The notes beneath the pieces are model-generated. The model was not told the origin of the DNA. It was given only the letters and a program-made list of their open reading frames with translations, and ran no database searches. 39,115 bases of DNA from an uncultured Phascolarctobacterium sp. Lineage in GTDB: Bacteria > Bacillota > Negativicutes > Acidaminococcales > Acidaminococcaceae. The position numbers were made by a program, and so were the translations under genes. Where the stretch lies: contig URGS01000015.1 of the NCBI GenBank assembly GCA_900547415.1, positions 1 to 39,115 on the forward strand, read 5' to 3'. Shown here in pieces: positions 1 to 7,701 of the stretch (positions within the stretch are counted from its first letter, which is position 1; each line of letters starts with the position of its first letter).

Positions 1-151
1 CCACTGTCCTGTGCCAGTGCCACGGTACATAATGTCCGATATACTTGTCAAGTTCTGCCCTTGAAGCGATATAGGGAAAATCTTTTTCAAAACCGGGAAG
101 CAGTTCTTCCTTGCTTCCAGTATAAAATTCAATGCTATGGATATTTTTCAT
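1..151 (-). CDS. AraC-family transcriptional regulator, N-terminal part (cut by window edge)
   Basis: The first 50 codons of a minus-strand gene are present; the rest lies outside the window. The ATG is at 149-151, with an AGGTGA ribosome-binding site at 158-163. The translation ends in ...YIGHYVPWHWHRTV, typical of the N-terminal cupin-like effector domain of AraC-type regulators, where a pair of His residues follows a short beta strand. The DNA-binding helices would be C-terminal and are not visible, so family assignment rests on this short stretch only. The gene lies downstream of the small membrane-protein gene at 375-752, with a terminator between them, so it is probably transcribed separately. 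The inducer cannot be guessed. Confidence 0.6.
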   Translation of the reverse strand, partial: MKNIHSIEFYTGSKEELLPGFEKDFPYIASRAELDKYIGHYVPWHWHRTV

Positions 152-348
152 GTCTGTTCACCTGCACATCTGCGATTTTGTATCTGCTTTATGGATTAAA
201 TATACTAGAATAGCTCGGTAATTGTCAATCAATCAAAACAGATTCATTTGGAAGATTATAAAAAATAGTGTTAAAAATCAAAGAACAGTTTTCACAGACT
301 CTAAAAATCTGGATAACTAAAAATAAGTATATTTGTTTTGTGAAAAAC

Positions 349-366
349 AGGCAGTTTTACCTGCCC
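349..366 (-). terminator. Rho-independent terminator after the membrane-protein gene
   Basis: GGCAG (350-354) and CTGCC (361-365) form a short stem. On the minus strand it is followed by a T-rich run (complement of 342-348). It sits immediately after the stop of the gene at 375-752. The AT-rich stretch 164-348 contains no convincing gene. Confidence 0.55.
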
Positions 367-374
367 ATTTTACT

Positions 375-752
375 TTAAAAATATCCTCGTTTTTCTCGCC
401 AGTTTTTCACATAACATCGGATTCCGATATAAACCGCATGTACCAGAAGTAGCAACATAATGAGGTTTATCGGAATAATTGATTTTATCCATTTTCCGAA
501 ATAGATTATGATAGCTGTACTCATTATCACCACCATGATGCTGATAATATCCCAGCAATATTTCCGGTAGATTTTCCCCACCTGATAGCCAGTCCCGATT
601 ATCAGCAATCCCGTTATGATAAATAAAATTCCCATAACAATAACTGCGATCAGCCAGTACATAAGCCCGGAAAGGATACGGTTAGGTATTCCGCCACTTA
701 ACTGTCCGAAAGAATCTGCACCTATGACAAACTCCCGAAACAAGCTTCCCAT
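375..752 (-). CDS. Small multi-pass membrane protein, function unknown
   Basis: A 125-residue protein with three strongly hydrophobic segments (roughly residues 30-55, 68-86 and 93-112) and a basic C-terminal tail (KNWREKRGYF), so an inner-membrane protein. It resembles the C-terminal membrane part of small proteins carried on Firmicute conjugative elements (the DUF6040 type), but this is a resemblance by eye. The frame stays open a few codons upstream of the ATG (LKEKSVGKE), and the sequence then abuts a cupin-gene fragment on the other strand with no intergenic space. The N-terminus may therefore have been lost at a recombination junction near 755-780. The ribosome-binding site is weak (GGAAAAG). 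It could be a decaying gene. Confidence 0.45.
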   Translation of the reverse strand: MGSLFREFVIGADSFGQLSGGIPNRILSGLMYWLIAVIVMGILFIITGLLIIGTGYQVGKIYRKYCWDIISIMVVIMSTAIIIYFGKWIKSIIPINLIMLLLLVHAVYIGIRCYVKNWREKRGYF

Positions 753-772
753 TTCTTTTCCAACTGACTTTT

Positions 773-964
773 CTTTCAGGCAACGGCAAAGCCATAATTG
801 ATGGAGAAGAAATCAGCCTTTCAACTGGAGACTGGCTAAAAATCGCACCTGCTGCAAAGCGTCAGTTTTTTGCATCCGATATTTCTGGAATTACTTATAT
901 CTGCATTCAGGTAAAAGAAAATTCTCTGGAACATTTTACAGCAGAGGATGCCGTAATCGGCTAA
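773..964 (+). pseudogene. C-terminal fragment of a cupin-domain protein
   Basis: An open frame with no start codon reads LSGNGKAIIDGEEISLSTGD and continues to IQVKENSLEHFTAEDAVIG before a TAA at 962-964. The GxGxxxIDGE...GDWxxIAP pattern is that of the second half of a single-domain cupin (RmlC-like barrel) of the ~110-residue class. The N-terminal half, including the metal-binding HxH motif, is missing. The fragment starts where the opposite-strand membrane-protein gene begins, which marks a breakpoint. It is followed directly by a good terminator, so it is the real 3' end of a former gene. Confidence 0.6.
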
Positions 965-984
965 TTAAAAGTATTTATTTACAA

Positions 985-1029
985 AAATGCACAGTTCACG
1001 ATAAGCTAAGAACTGTGCATTTCTTTTTT
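985..1029 (+). terminator. Rho-independent terminator of the cupin fragment
   Basis: A 13-bp near-perfect stem, AAATGCACAGTTC at 985-997 and its complement at 1010-1022, is followed by a T-rich tract at 1021-1029. Confidence 0.85.
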
Positions 1030-1051
1030 GTTCAATATTACGTTTTCTCAA

Positions 1052-1192
1052 TTTTTCAAACAAGAATACGATAACTGGCGTTACCACTATCCAAAGTTCG
1101 ATACCACACAGAGATGGGCGAAAGTGCCATCACAGGAACTTAGTGACGCCTTAGTTGAAATGTTCAAAGATCAACTCAAACCAGATAAATAA
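1052..1192 (+). pseudogene. 3' tail of an unrecognised gene
   Basis: An open frame without a start codon or ribosome-binding site encodes a hydrophilic tail beginning QEYDNWRYHYPKFDTTQRW and ending LVEMFKDQLKPDK, with a TAA at 1190-1192. The frame runs back only to a stop at 1007-1009, inside the preceding terminator. Protein-like composition (several Trp/Tyr, an amphipathic end) and a hairpin right after the stop suggest the remains of a real gene. I do not recognise the family. Its position among other broken genes next to guaA fits mobile-element debris. Confidence 0.35.
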
Positions 1193-1202
1193 AGACGACA
1201 AA

Positions 1203-1243
1203 AAGCCCTTAGCCATGAGTTTCATACCCACAGCTAAGGGCTT
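1203..1243. terminator. Hairpin, probably a terminator
   Basis: AAGCCCTTAGC (1203-1213) pairs perfectly with GCTAAGGGCTT (1233-1243). On the minus strand the stem is followed by TTTTGTC, so it would work best in that direction. On the plus strand it follows the gene tail ending at 1192 but has only a weak T tract. Confidence 0.6.
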
Positions 1244-1260
1244 AGTTTATAATATGGATT

Positions 1261-1394
1261 CGTTCAGAGCCAAGCGAATGTTGCGAATATATGCGTTGAG
1301 TGCTTGCACTCATAAACATATATTTGCATACATTCATTTGGCGGATACGCCACAACGAGGAAATATGCAATATTTCCGAGTATGGCTCTGAACG
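1261..1394. repeat. Branched foldback element with 12-bp terminal inverted repeats
   Basis: CGTTCAGAGCCA (1261-1272) and TGGCTCTGAACG (1383-1394) are perfect 12-bp inverted repeats. Between them lie three further hairpins. Hairpin 1 has GAATGT (1276-1281) with ACATTC (1330-1335), GCGAATATATG (1283-1293) with CATATATTTGC (1317-1327, one wobble), and an apical GAGTGC-TT-GCACTC (1298-1311). Hairpin 2 is GGCG-GATA-CGCC (1340-1351). Hairpin 3 is GGAAATAT-GCA-ATATTTCC (1359-1377). The whole can fold as a closed four-way junction. It is not a tRNA (wrong arm sizes, no T-loop sequence). It could be a miniature foldback element, a structured RNA or a protein-binding recombination site. No partner gene is visible. 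Confidence 0.6.
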
Positions 1395-1550
1395 CTTTGT
1401 TGCACAACCACCTGTCAATCATTCTCTAACCCGAAAACCACCGGATTACAAGAATAATGGCTCTTATGCAACTGTTATCAATTTGTTATCAAAAGACTTT
1501 TAAAAGTGCCGCAACCCCGCATAAACACTGGGTTTTTACGATACTCCAAC
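1395..1550. other. Non-coding boundary next to guaA with TTATCAA direct repeats
   Basis: No gene is seen. GTTATCAA occurs twice in direct orientation, 11 bp apart, near 1476-1495. It is followed by an AAAAGNCTTTTAAAAG-like AT palindrome and then the guaA stop codon at 1551-1553. The 3' end of guaA is a known integration hot spot for tyrosine-recombinase elements in Firmicutes. The repeats resemble element-end arm sites, but I see no duplicated guaA end within the window, so an att site is only a suggestion. Confidence 0.3.
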
Positions 1551-3104
1551 TTATTCAAACTCAATAGTTGCTGGGGGTTTGGTAGTGTAGTCAAACAGCA
1601 CTCTGTTGACATGCTTAACTTCGTTGACAATACGTACTGCAACGGTGTTGATGGTTGCGGGAGGCAGCATAGTTACCTCGGCAGTCATAAAGTCAGTGGT
1701 TGTTACAGCTCTTAAAGCAATAGCATAGTCATAGGTACGCTCGTCGCCCATAACGCCAACACTGCGCATATTGGTCAGTGCTGCAAAGTATTGGCTGGGA
1801 CGTTCCTCAGCAGGCAGCTTGCCAACCTCCTCGCGGAAGATTGCATCTGCATCCTGTACTATAGCAACCTTTTCTGCAGTTACGTCGCCAATAATGCGGA
1901 TTGCCAGTCCAGGTCCTGGGAAGGGCTGACGTGCCACTAAATGCTCAGGCAAACCAAGCTCACGACCAGCCTGACGTACCTCGTCCTTGAAAAGGTCACG
2001 CAAAGGCTCTACAATTTCCTTAAAATCTACAAAGTCAGGTAAACCGCCTACATTGTGATGACTCTTAATTGTAGCTGATTCGCCGCCCATACCACTTTCT
2101 ACAATATCAGGATAAATGGTGCCCTGAGCCAGATAATCCACTGCACCAATCTTTTGTGCCTCATCCTCAAATACGCGGATAAATTCCTCGCCAATAATTT
2201 TGCGCTTTGTTTCAGGATCGCTTACGCCTGACAGCTTCACATAGAAACGGTCACGTGCATCTACACAAACAAAATTAATATCAAACATACCGCCTTCGCC
2301 AAAAACAGCGCAAACCTCTTCACGCTCGTTTTTGCGGAGCAGACCATGGTCTACAAATACGCAGGTCAGCTGCTTGCCAATGGCCTTCGCCAGCATTGCC
2401 GCACAAACACTGGAATCTACGCCGCCGGATAGAGCGCACAGAACCTTGCCATTGCCAATCTTTTCTTTTAGCTGAGCAACGGATTCCTCCACAAAGGAGT
2501 CCATCTTCCAGGTTCCCTTACAGCCGCATACGTTGTAAACAAAATTACTGAGAATCTTGGTACCATTGTCAGTGTGCAGAACCTCGGGATGGAATTGTAC
2601 GCAGTACAGACCGCGTTCCTTGTTCTGCGCTGCGGCAACGGGACAGTTAGGAGTGTGCGCAATAATTTCAAAGTCAGGAGCAGCCTGCTCAATATAGTCA
2701 TTATGGCTCATCCAACAGATATTTTGCTCAGGCAAACCTTGCAGCAAGGGACTGGTATTATCCATATCTACCAGAGTTTTTCCATACTCACCTTCAGGAG
2801 CTTTGCATACTTTACCGCCTAAAAGGTGCATCATAAGCTGACTGCCGTAGCAAATACCAAAAACTGGTACACCCCAACTAAAAATTTCTTTATCAATAGT
2901 AGGAGAATCAGCCAGATAAGCACTATTGGGACCACCTGTAAAAATAATTCCCTTAGGATTCTTTGCTTTAATATCCTCTAAGCTTGCTGTATAGGATAAA
3001 ATTTCACAATAAACACCACACTCACGTACACGTCTGGCAATCAACTGATTATATTGACCACCAAAATCAATTACTAACACCATTTCCTGCTTCTCTTGAC
3101 CCAT
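1551..3104 (-). CDS. guaA: GMP synthase (glutamine-hydrolysing)
   Basis: GuaA converts XMP to GMP using glutamine and ATP, the last step of guanine nucleotide synthesis in the cytosol. The 517-residue length is normal. The N-terminal class I amidotransferase domain has the catalytic triad Cys85 (GICYGSQ), His172 and Glu174 (FHPEV). The PP-loop ATP-pyrophosphatase motif LSGGVDSS lies at about 225-232. The C-terminal dimerisation domain ends in KPPATIEFE. The chosen ATG has AGGAGAG upstream. A second Met at residue 8 (MVLVIDFGGQ) is closer to many family starts and cannot be excluded. The gene is monocistronic and divergent from the leu operon; downstream lies scrambled mobile DNA. Confidence 0.97.
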   Translation of the reverse strand: MGQEKQEMVLVIDFGGQYNQLIARRVRECGVYCEILSYTASLEDIKAKNPKGIIFTGGPNSAYLADSPTIDKEIFSWGVPVFGICYGSQLMMHLLGGKVCKAPEGEYGKTLVDMDNTSPLLQGLPEQNICWMSHNDYIEQAAPDFEIIAHTPNCPVAAAQNKERGLYCVQFHPEVLHTDNGTKILSNFVYNVCGCKGTWKMDSFVEESVAQLKEKIGNGKVLCALSGGVDSSVCAAMLAKAIGKQLTCVFVDHGLLRKNEREEVCAVFGEGGMFDINFVCVDARDRFYVKLSGVSDPETKRKIIGEEFIRVFEDEAQKIGAVDYLAQGTIYPDIVESGMGGESATIKSHHNVGGLPDFVDFKEIVEPLRDLFKDEVRQAGRELGLPEHLVARQPFPGPGLAIRIIGDVTAEKVAIVQDADAIFREEVGKLPAEERPSQYFAALTNMRSVGVMGDERTYDYAIALRAVTTTDFMTAEVTMLPPATINTVAVRIVNEVKHVNRVLFDYTTKPPATIEFE

Positions 3105-3180
3105 ACTTCTTCACTCTCCTTGCTAAAATAAGCATTTTCATATGTTTAACCTAAGTAAATACTAAAATTTGATAGAAAAA

Positions 3181-3209
3181 ATTTTATCACAAAGAGCGGC
3201 AAAAAACAA
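3181..3209 (-). promoter_or_regulatory. Predicted guaA promoter
   Basis: On the minus strand a -35 TTGTTT (complement of 3204-3209), a 17-nt spacer and a -10 TAAAAT (complement of 3181-3186) precede guaA by about 75 nt. No purine riboswitch core was recognised in the short leader. Confidence 0.5.
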
Positions 3210-3342
3210 TTAAAGTGAATTTTCTGTAAGTTGTTTTTTATGCGAATTTTCAGTCAATATCTTTTTAAGGAATACTAAATCTATTATAAGTAGACATATT
3301 ATATATATTTTTGAAATTCTTTAACTTTATTTAGTTTTTTTC

Positions 3343-3371
3343 TTGACAAATTGTACACTTATCGCCATAAT
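3343..3371 (+). promoter_or_regulatory. Predicted leu operon promoter
   Basis: A consensus -35 TTGACA (3343-3348), a 17-nt spacer and a -10 CATAAT (3366-3371, five of six matches) sit about 35 nt upstream of the T-box leader. Confidence 0.8.
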
Positions 3372-3404
3372 AGAAAGAACACAAGCCTATAATGTTAAAT
3401 AAAT

Positions 3405-3645
3405 ATGTACAAAAGGCGAAGAAAGGGAAAATTTACCTGCAGAAATCCTCAGAGAAACGGCGGTCGGTGCAAGCCGTGATGCAGCAGGCAAAGAAGCTCA
3501 CCCTGGAGCCGCTGCTCTGAATAAATAGGAGCAGACGCATGGCAGCGTTACGCCTCCGAAGCCACTTCGGAACAATGAAGTATAATTTAGGGTGGTACCG
3601 CGAATATTTCGCCCCTATCTGCACAGCGCAGGTAGGGGCTTTTCT
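3405..3645 (+). promoter_or_regulatory. T-box riboswitch, leucine type
   Basis: The leader has the T-box hallmarks. The Stem I GA motif (AGAGAA) lies near 3451 and the distal GGTGCAAGCC lies near 3465-3474. The candidate specifier codon CTC (Leu) at 3497-3499 is in the usual context followed by ACC. The antiterminator signature AGGGTGGTACCGCG lies at about 3589-3602. The terminator has a 12-bp stem, 3611-3622 with 3628-3639, then TTTT. Uncharged tRNA-Leu would stabilise the antiterminator and switch on leuCDB when leucine is scarce. Specifier assignment is from context, not folding software, but agrees with the downstream genes. Confidence 0.93.
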
Positions 3646-3699
3646 TATACCTGCAGCTGATAAACGGCTATGAAATCTACAATATTGGAGGATGAACTT

Positions 3700-4962
3700 A
3701 TGGGTATGACAATGACTGAAAAAATTCTCGCCAAGCACGCACATATGAACAGCGTCAGCGCTGGCGATTTACTGGTATCTCAGGTTGACCTTGTTTTGGC
3801 CAACGATATTACAGGTCCCCCTGCTATCACTGAGTTTGAAAAAATCGGCAAGCCCGTTTTTGATAAAAACAAGATCGCTCTTGTTCCTGACCATTTTTCT
3901 CCCTGCAAGGATATTAAATCCGCTACTATGTGTAAGCGCATGCGTGACTTTGCCCGCAAGCATGAAATCAAAAACTATTTCGAGGTTGGACGCATGGGTA
4001 TTGAGCATGCTCTGCTTCCTGATGCAGGTCTTGTTGCTCCCGGTGAAATCATTATCGGAGCTGACTCCCACACCTGCACCTACGGTGCTCTCAACGCTCT
4101 CAGCACTGGTATGGGCCAAACAGACATTGGTGCTGCTATGGCCAGTGGCACGACCTGGTTCAAGGTTCCTCAGGCAATTAAAGTTAACCTTACTGGTACT
4201 CTGCCACGTTTTGTCCGCGGCAAGGATATTATCCTGACCATCATTGGCATGATTGGCGTAGACGGTGCACGCTATCAAAGCCTGGAGTTCTTTGGTAACG
4301 GTATCAGCCAGCTTTCTATGGCAGACCGCCTGACCATTTGCAACATGGCTATAGAAGCAGGTGCTAAAAATGGCATTTTCCCTGTTGATGAAAAAACTGT
4401 TGAGTTCCTCAAGGAACGCGGTGTGGACAGACCTTGGGAAGCAGTTGTTCCTGACGACGACGCAGACTACGTTAGAGTAATTGACATTAAGCTGGACGAC
4501 CTTGTTCCGGTAGTAGCTTATCCTCATCTGCCGGAGAACACTCACCCTGCAGCAGATGGTCACTCCATCAAAATTGACCAGGTTGTTATTGGCTCCTGCA
4601 CCAATGGACGCTTGGAGGATTTGGCGCAGGCCGCAGAAATCATGAAAGGACACAAGGTTTGTGACCATGTCCGTATGATTGTTATTCCTGCAACTCAGGA
4701 AATTTATAAGGAAGCGATGCGCTTAGGCTATATTGATACCTTTATTGATGCAGGCGCTGCTGTTTCCACTCCTACCTGCGGTCCCTGCTTAGGCGGCTAC
4801 ATGGGTATTCTGGCTGCAGGGGAGCGTGCTGTTTCTACTACCAACCGCAATTTCCGCGGCCGTATGGGCCACGTAGACAGCGAGGTTTATCTGGCAAGCC
4901 CCTATACTGCTGCTGCCAGTGCAATTACAGGCTATATCACCAGTCCTGAGGAGGTTATGTAA
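3700..4962 (+). CDS. leuC: 3-isopropylmalate dehydratase large subunit
   Basis: With LeuD it isomerises 2- to 3-isopropylmalate in leucine synthesis. From this start it has 420 residues, the size of the shorter (HacA-like) LeuC class rather than the ~465-residue enterobacterial type. The three [4Fe-4S] ligands are visible: Cys300 (GSCTNGR), Cys360 and Cys363 (TCGPC). The ATG at 3700 is preferred because GGAGG lies 8 nt upstream (3687-3691). An in-frame ATG at 3670 would add ten residues without a good ribosome-binding site. It is first in an operon under the leucine T-box, and its stop overlaps the leuD start by one base. No leuA lies in this window. Confidence 0.96.
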   Translation: MGMTMTEKILAKHAHMNSVSAGDLLVSQVDLVLANDITGPPAITEFEKIGKPVFDKNKIALVPDHFSPCKDIKSATMCKRMRDFARKHEIKNYFEVGRMGIEHALLPDAGLVAPGEIIIGADSHTCTYGALNALSTGMGQTDIGAAMASGTTWFKVPQAIKVNLTGTLPRFVRGKDIILTIIGMIGVDGARYQSLEFFGNGISQLSMADRLTICNMAIEAGAKNGIFPVDEKTVEFLKERGVDRPWEAVVPDDDADYVRVIDIKLDDLVPVVAYPHLPENTHPAADGHSIKIDQVVIGSCTNGRLEDLAQAAEIMKGHKVCDHVRMIVIPATQEIYKEAMRLGYIDTFIDAGAAVSTPTCGPCLGGYMGILAAGERAVSTTNRNFRGRMGHVDSEVYLASPYTAAASAITGYITSPEEVM

Positions 4963-5456
4963 TGAGTAAGGTTTGGCGCTACGGCGATCATATTGATACA
5001 GACGTTATTATTCCCGCAAGATATTTGAACATTGCAGATTTTACAGAGCTGGCTGAGCACGCCATGGAGGATGCCAAGGAAAGTCAAACCCTGAGCTTTG
5101 CTGCCAACGTACAGCCCGGCGACTTTATCGTAGCAGGCAAAAACTTTGGCTGTGGCTCATCTCGCGAGCACGCACCTGTCGTACTTAAGGTAAAGGGCGT
5201 AAAGTGCATAATCGCTGACAGCTTTGCCCGCATCTTCTACCGCAACGCCATCAACATTGGCCTGCCAGTACTGGAGATTGGTCCAGATGTAGAAAAGATT
5301 CAGGATGGCGATACCCTTGACGTAGATATGCAAAAAGGCATTATCCATATCATCAATAAGAATATCACTATTACCTGCAAACCTCTGCCTGAGTTTATCC
5401 AAAAAATTGCTGACTGCGGCGGATTGATTAACTATATTAAAGGAGAGAACGCATAA
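4962..5456 (+). CDS. leuD: 3-isopropylmalate dehydratase small subunit
   Basis: This is the swivelling small subunit that completes the LeuC active site. At 164 residues it matches the short LeuD class paired with HacA-type LeuC. Visible signatures are HIDTDVIIPARYLN near the N-terminus and NFGCGSSREHAP (about residues 62-73), the substrate-binding loop. Start and stop each overlap the neighbouring gene in TAATG junctions, indicating translational coupling with leuC and leuB. Confidence 0.96.
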   Translation: MSKVWRYGDHIDTDVIIPARYLNIADFTELAEHAMEDAKESQTLSFAANVQPGDFIVAGKNFGCGSSREHAPVVLKVKGVKCIIADSFARIFYRNAINIGLPVLEIGPDVEKIQDGDTLDVDMQKGIIHIINKNITITCKPLPEFIQKIADCGGLINYIKGENA

Positions 5457-6529
5457 TGAAGATTACCCTGCTTCCCGGTGACGGCATCGGTGTAGAAATT
5501 GTAGATGCTGCAGTTGAAGTTTTAGATGCAGCAGCAAAAAAATTTGGCTTTACCATTGAATATGACAAACAGCTCATTGGTGGCTGTGCTATTGACGCCA
5601 CTGGCGTTCCTCTGCCAGAAGCAACCATTGCCTCTGCCAAGGCTGCAGACGCAGTGCTTTTAGGTGCTGTAGGCGGCCCTAAATGGGATAATGTAGCACC
5701 GGAAATCCGCCCAGAAAAAGGCCTTCTTGGCATCCGCAAGGCTTTGGGCCTGTACTGCAACCTGCGTCCCATGACTGTTTCCAAATATACTGCTCACCTT
5801 TCTCCCTTGAAAAAAGAATATGCTGAAGGTGCAAACCTTTTAATCGTCCGCGAGCTGACTGGCGGCATTTACTTTGGTCAGCACAACGAAGCCCATCTGA
5901 ACGCTGACGGTGTAGAGGAAGCAAGCGACATTGAGCTTTACACACGCCCTGAGGTAGAACGCATTGCCCGCTTTGCCTTTGAAGCTGCCAAAAAACGCCG
6001 TGGCAAGGTTACGAGCGTAGACAAAGCCAATGTACTTGGCTCCAGTCGTATGTGGCGCAAAATTGTTGCGGAAATGCAGGCCAAAGACTATCCTGAAGTC
6101 GAGCTGAATAATTTTTACGTTGATAACTGTGCAATGCAGCTGGTGCTGAACCCAAAGCAGTTTGACGTTATCCTTACCAACAACATCTTTGGTGATATTT
6201 TAAGTGACGAAGCCAGCACCATCGCTGGCAGCATCGGCCTATTGCCCAGCGCCAGCCTTGGCGACGGCACAGGTATGTACGAACCCATCCATGGCAGCGC
6301 TCCTGACATTGCAGGACAAGGCATTGCCAACCCCTTGGCTACTATCCTCAGCGCAGCTATGATGCTCCGCTACTCCCTAAATATGAACCAAGCAGCAAAT
6401 GCTATTGAAGCTGCTGTTGACGCAGTATTGGAGCAGGGCTACCGCACTCCCGACTTGTACACAGACGGTCTGACCAAGGTTTCTACCTCTGAAATGGGCC
6501 ATTTAGTAGCACAAGAGCTGCTGAAATAA
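5456..6529 (+). CDS. leuB: 3-isopropylmalate dehydrogenase
   Basis: It oxidises and decarboxylates 3-isopropylmalate to 2-oxoisocaproate with NAD+. The 357-residue protein begins KITLLPGDGIGVEIV and has GAVGGPKWD, the active-site RELTGGIYFG, the VDKANVL loop and the metal-binding NIFGDILSDEAS. A GSAPDIAGQGIANP segment near the C-terminus is the nucleotide-binding region of NAD-dependent family members. It is the last gene of leuCDB: the ATG overlaps the leuD stop and a strong terminator follows 17 nt after its own stop. Confidence 0.97.
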   Translation: MKITLLPGDGIGVEIVDAAVEVLDAAAKKFGFTIEYDKQLIGGCAIDATGVPLPEATIASAKAADAVLLGAVGGPKWDNVAPEIRPEKGLLGIRKALGLYCNLRPMTVSKYTAHLSPLKKEYAEGANLLIVRELTGGIYFGQHNEAHLNADGVEEASDIELYTRPEVERIARFAFEAAKKRRGKVTSVDKANVLGSSRMWRKIVAEMQAKDYPEVELNNFYVDNCAMQLVLNPKQFDVILTNNIFGDILSDEASTIAGSIGLLPSASLGDGTGMYEPIHGSAPDIAGQGIANPLATILSAAMMLRYSLNMNQAANAIEAAVDAVLEQGYRTPDLYTDGLTKVSTSEMGHLVAQELLK

Positions 6530-6543
6530 TTGCATATTTATAT

Positions 6544-6579
6544 ACGCTGTCATTCATAACGAGTGACAGCTTTTTTATT
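6544..6579 (+). terminator. leuB terminator; left copy of a 36-bp repeat flanking the island
   Basis: GCTGTCA (6546-6552) pairs with TGACAGC (6564-6570), followed by TTTTTTATT. The 36 bases from 6544 align without gaps to 12966-13001 at the far end of the restriction-like island (28 of 36 identical by my count). Confidence 0.9.
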
Positions 6580-6603
6580 TACAACTCTATATTTAATTTT
6601 GCA

Positions 6604-6645
6604 AACCAGTTTCTAACGTAATCTAGAAGCTGGTTTTCTTTTTAT
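6604..6645 (+). terminator. Second hairpin terminator downstream of leuB
   Basis: AACCAGTTTCT (6604-6614) pairs with AGAAGCTGGTT (6625-6635) with one G-U pair, followed by TTCTTTTTAT. It may insulate the island from the leu operon. Between 6646 and 6895 there is no gene, only AT-rich sequence and the hairpin at 6766-6785. Confidence 0.75.
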
Positions 6646-6765
6646 AAGCACACAAAAATATCTACATCAAATTTTACCGTTATCATCATAGAAATTGTGA
6701 GAAATATCCATAGCACCGCCATTTTTTCAAATTTTCAATAGCATCACTAAAAGCCCACAATAAAG

Positions 6766-6785
6766 TTGCGACATTTACGTCGCAA
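6766..6785. promoter_or_regulatory. Perfect 7-bp inverted repeat upstream of the recombinase
   Basis: TTGCGAC-ATTTAC-GTCGCAA is a perfect dyad 110 bp before the recombinase ATG. Serine resolvases usually have dyad sites next to their gene, which regulate it and serve in recombination, so this is a candidate sub-site. No second matching site was found by eye. Confidence 0.35.
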
Positions 6786-6895
6786 GTACGATGTGTAATC
6801 GTTAAAGCAGCTTGTATTCCTCATAGCTCGCACCTTTAAAAGAGCTTCTGATTTTTAATAATATAAAATGAAATACTTTTAAAAGGAGCAACATC

Positions 6896-7504
6896 ATGAC
6901 AAATATTTATGGCTATATCCGTGTGAGTACAAAAGAACAAAATGCAGATAGGCAAATTATTGCTATGAATAAACTACACATTCAAAAGAAAAATCTATTT
7001 ATTGACAAACAATCTGGAAAAGACTTTGCACGCCCTCAATATCTAAAATTACTGCAAAAACTAAAAAAAGACGACCTGCTCTACATCAAAAGCATTGATC
7101 GTCTGGGACGCAACTATTCAGAAATTTTGGAACAATGGAGAATTTTAACCAAAAACAGAAAAATTGATATTGTCGTTATTGATATGCCCTTGCTCGACAC
7201 TCGCCGTGGCAAAGATTTAATGGGGACTTTTCTAAGCGATATTGTATTGCAAGTGTTATCTTTCGTAGCAGAAAACGAACGAACCAATATTAAACAACGC
7301 CAGGCAGAAGGCATAGCCGCAGCTAAAGCAAGAGGCGTAAAATTTGGCAGACCAGCAACTCCTCTCCCCAACAACTTTGTCCAAGTATATACGGTCTGGA
7401 AAAATGGCAAAATAACTGGCACAGCAGCTGCCAAACTTTGCAATATGCCTTTATCAACTTTTAGGTATAAAGCAGAAATTTATGAGCGAACACTGCATTT
7501 GTAG
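6896..7504 (+). CDS. Serine recombinase (resolvase/invertase family)
   Basis: A 202-residue small serine recombinase that cuts and rejoins DNA at specific sites through a covalent serine intermediate. The N-terminal catalytic domain shows YIRVSTKEQN with nucleophile Ser11, the arginine-containing KSIDRLGRN and the AENERTNIKQRQAEGIAAAKARG hinge region (shown here in two overlapping parts of the same helix). The C-terminal part (about 155-200) contains GRPA and a helix-turn-helix (GTAAAKLCNMPLSTFRYKA). AAAGGAG lies upstream of the ATG. It opens the AT-richer island carrying the restriction-like genes and probably served to mobilise or rearrange it. Neither a transposase partner nor an invertible segment is evident. 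Confidence 0.9.
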   Translation: MTNIYGYIRVSTKEQNADRQIIAMNKLHIQKKNLFIDKQSGKDFARPQYLKLLQKLKKDDLLYIKSIDRLGRNYSEILEQWRILTKNRKIDIVVIDMPLLDTRRGKDLMGTFLSDIVLQVLSFVAENERTNIKQRQAEGIAAAKARGVKFGRPATPLPNNFVQVYTVWKNGKITGTAAAKLCNMPLSTFRYKAEIYERTLHL

Positions 7505-7701
7505 TTAATAAAAATTACAAAATAGTCTACTTTTCTGCATAAGAAAATAATACAGCATAACACCACATTTAGCAACCACCAAGTGGCTATTTGGCTATGA
7601 AACCACCTTACTTGCAACGTTGAGAAGTATTTACACAAACCTAGAGATTTTTGTAAGCAAGCCATTTCTTGTAAACATTATATCCATAGGAGAAATGTAT
7701 T

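Noticed and set aside
1261..1394. tRNA or tmRNA gene
   Set aside because: The foldback has four arms but no T-loop sequence, CCA end or correct arm lengths.
3769..4668. A 299-codon minus-strand open frame opposite leuC
   Set aside because: Shadow frame of a well-identified enzyme gene, without promoter or family features.
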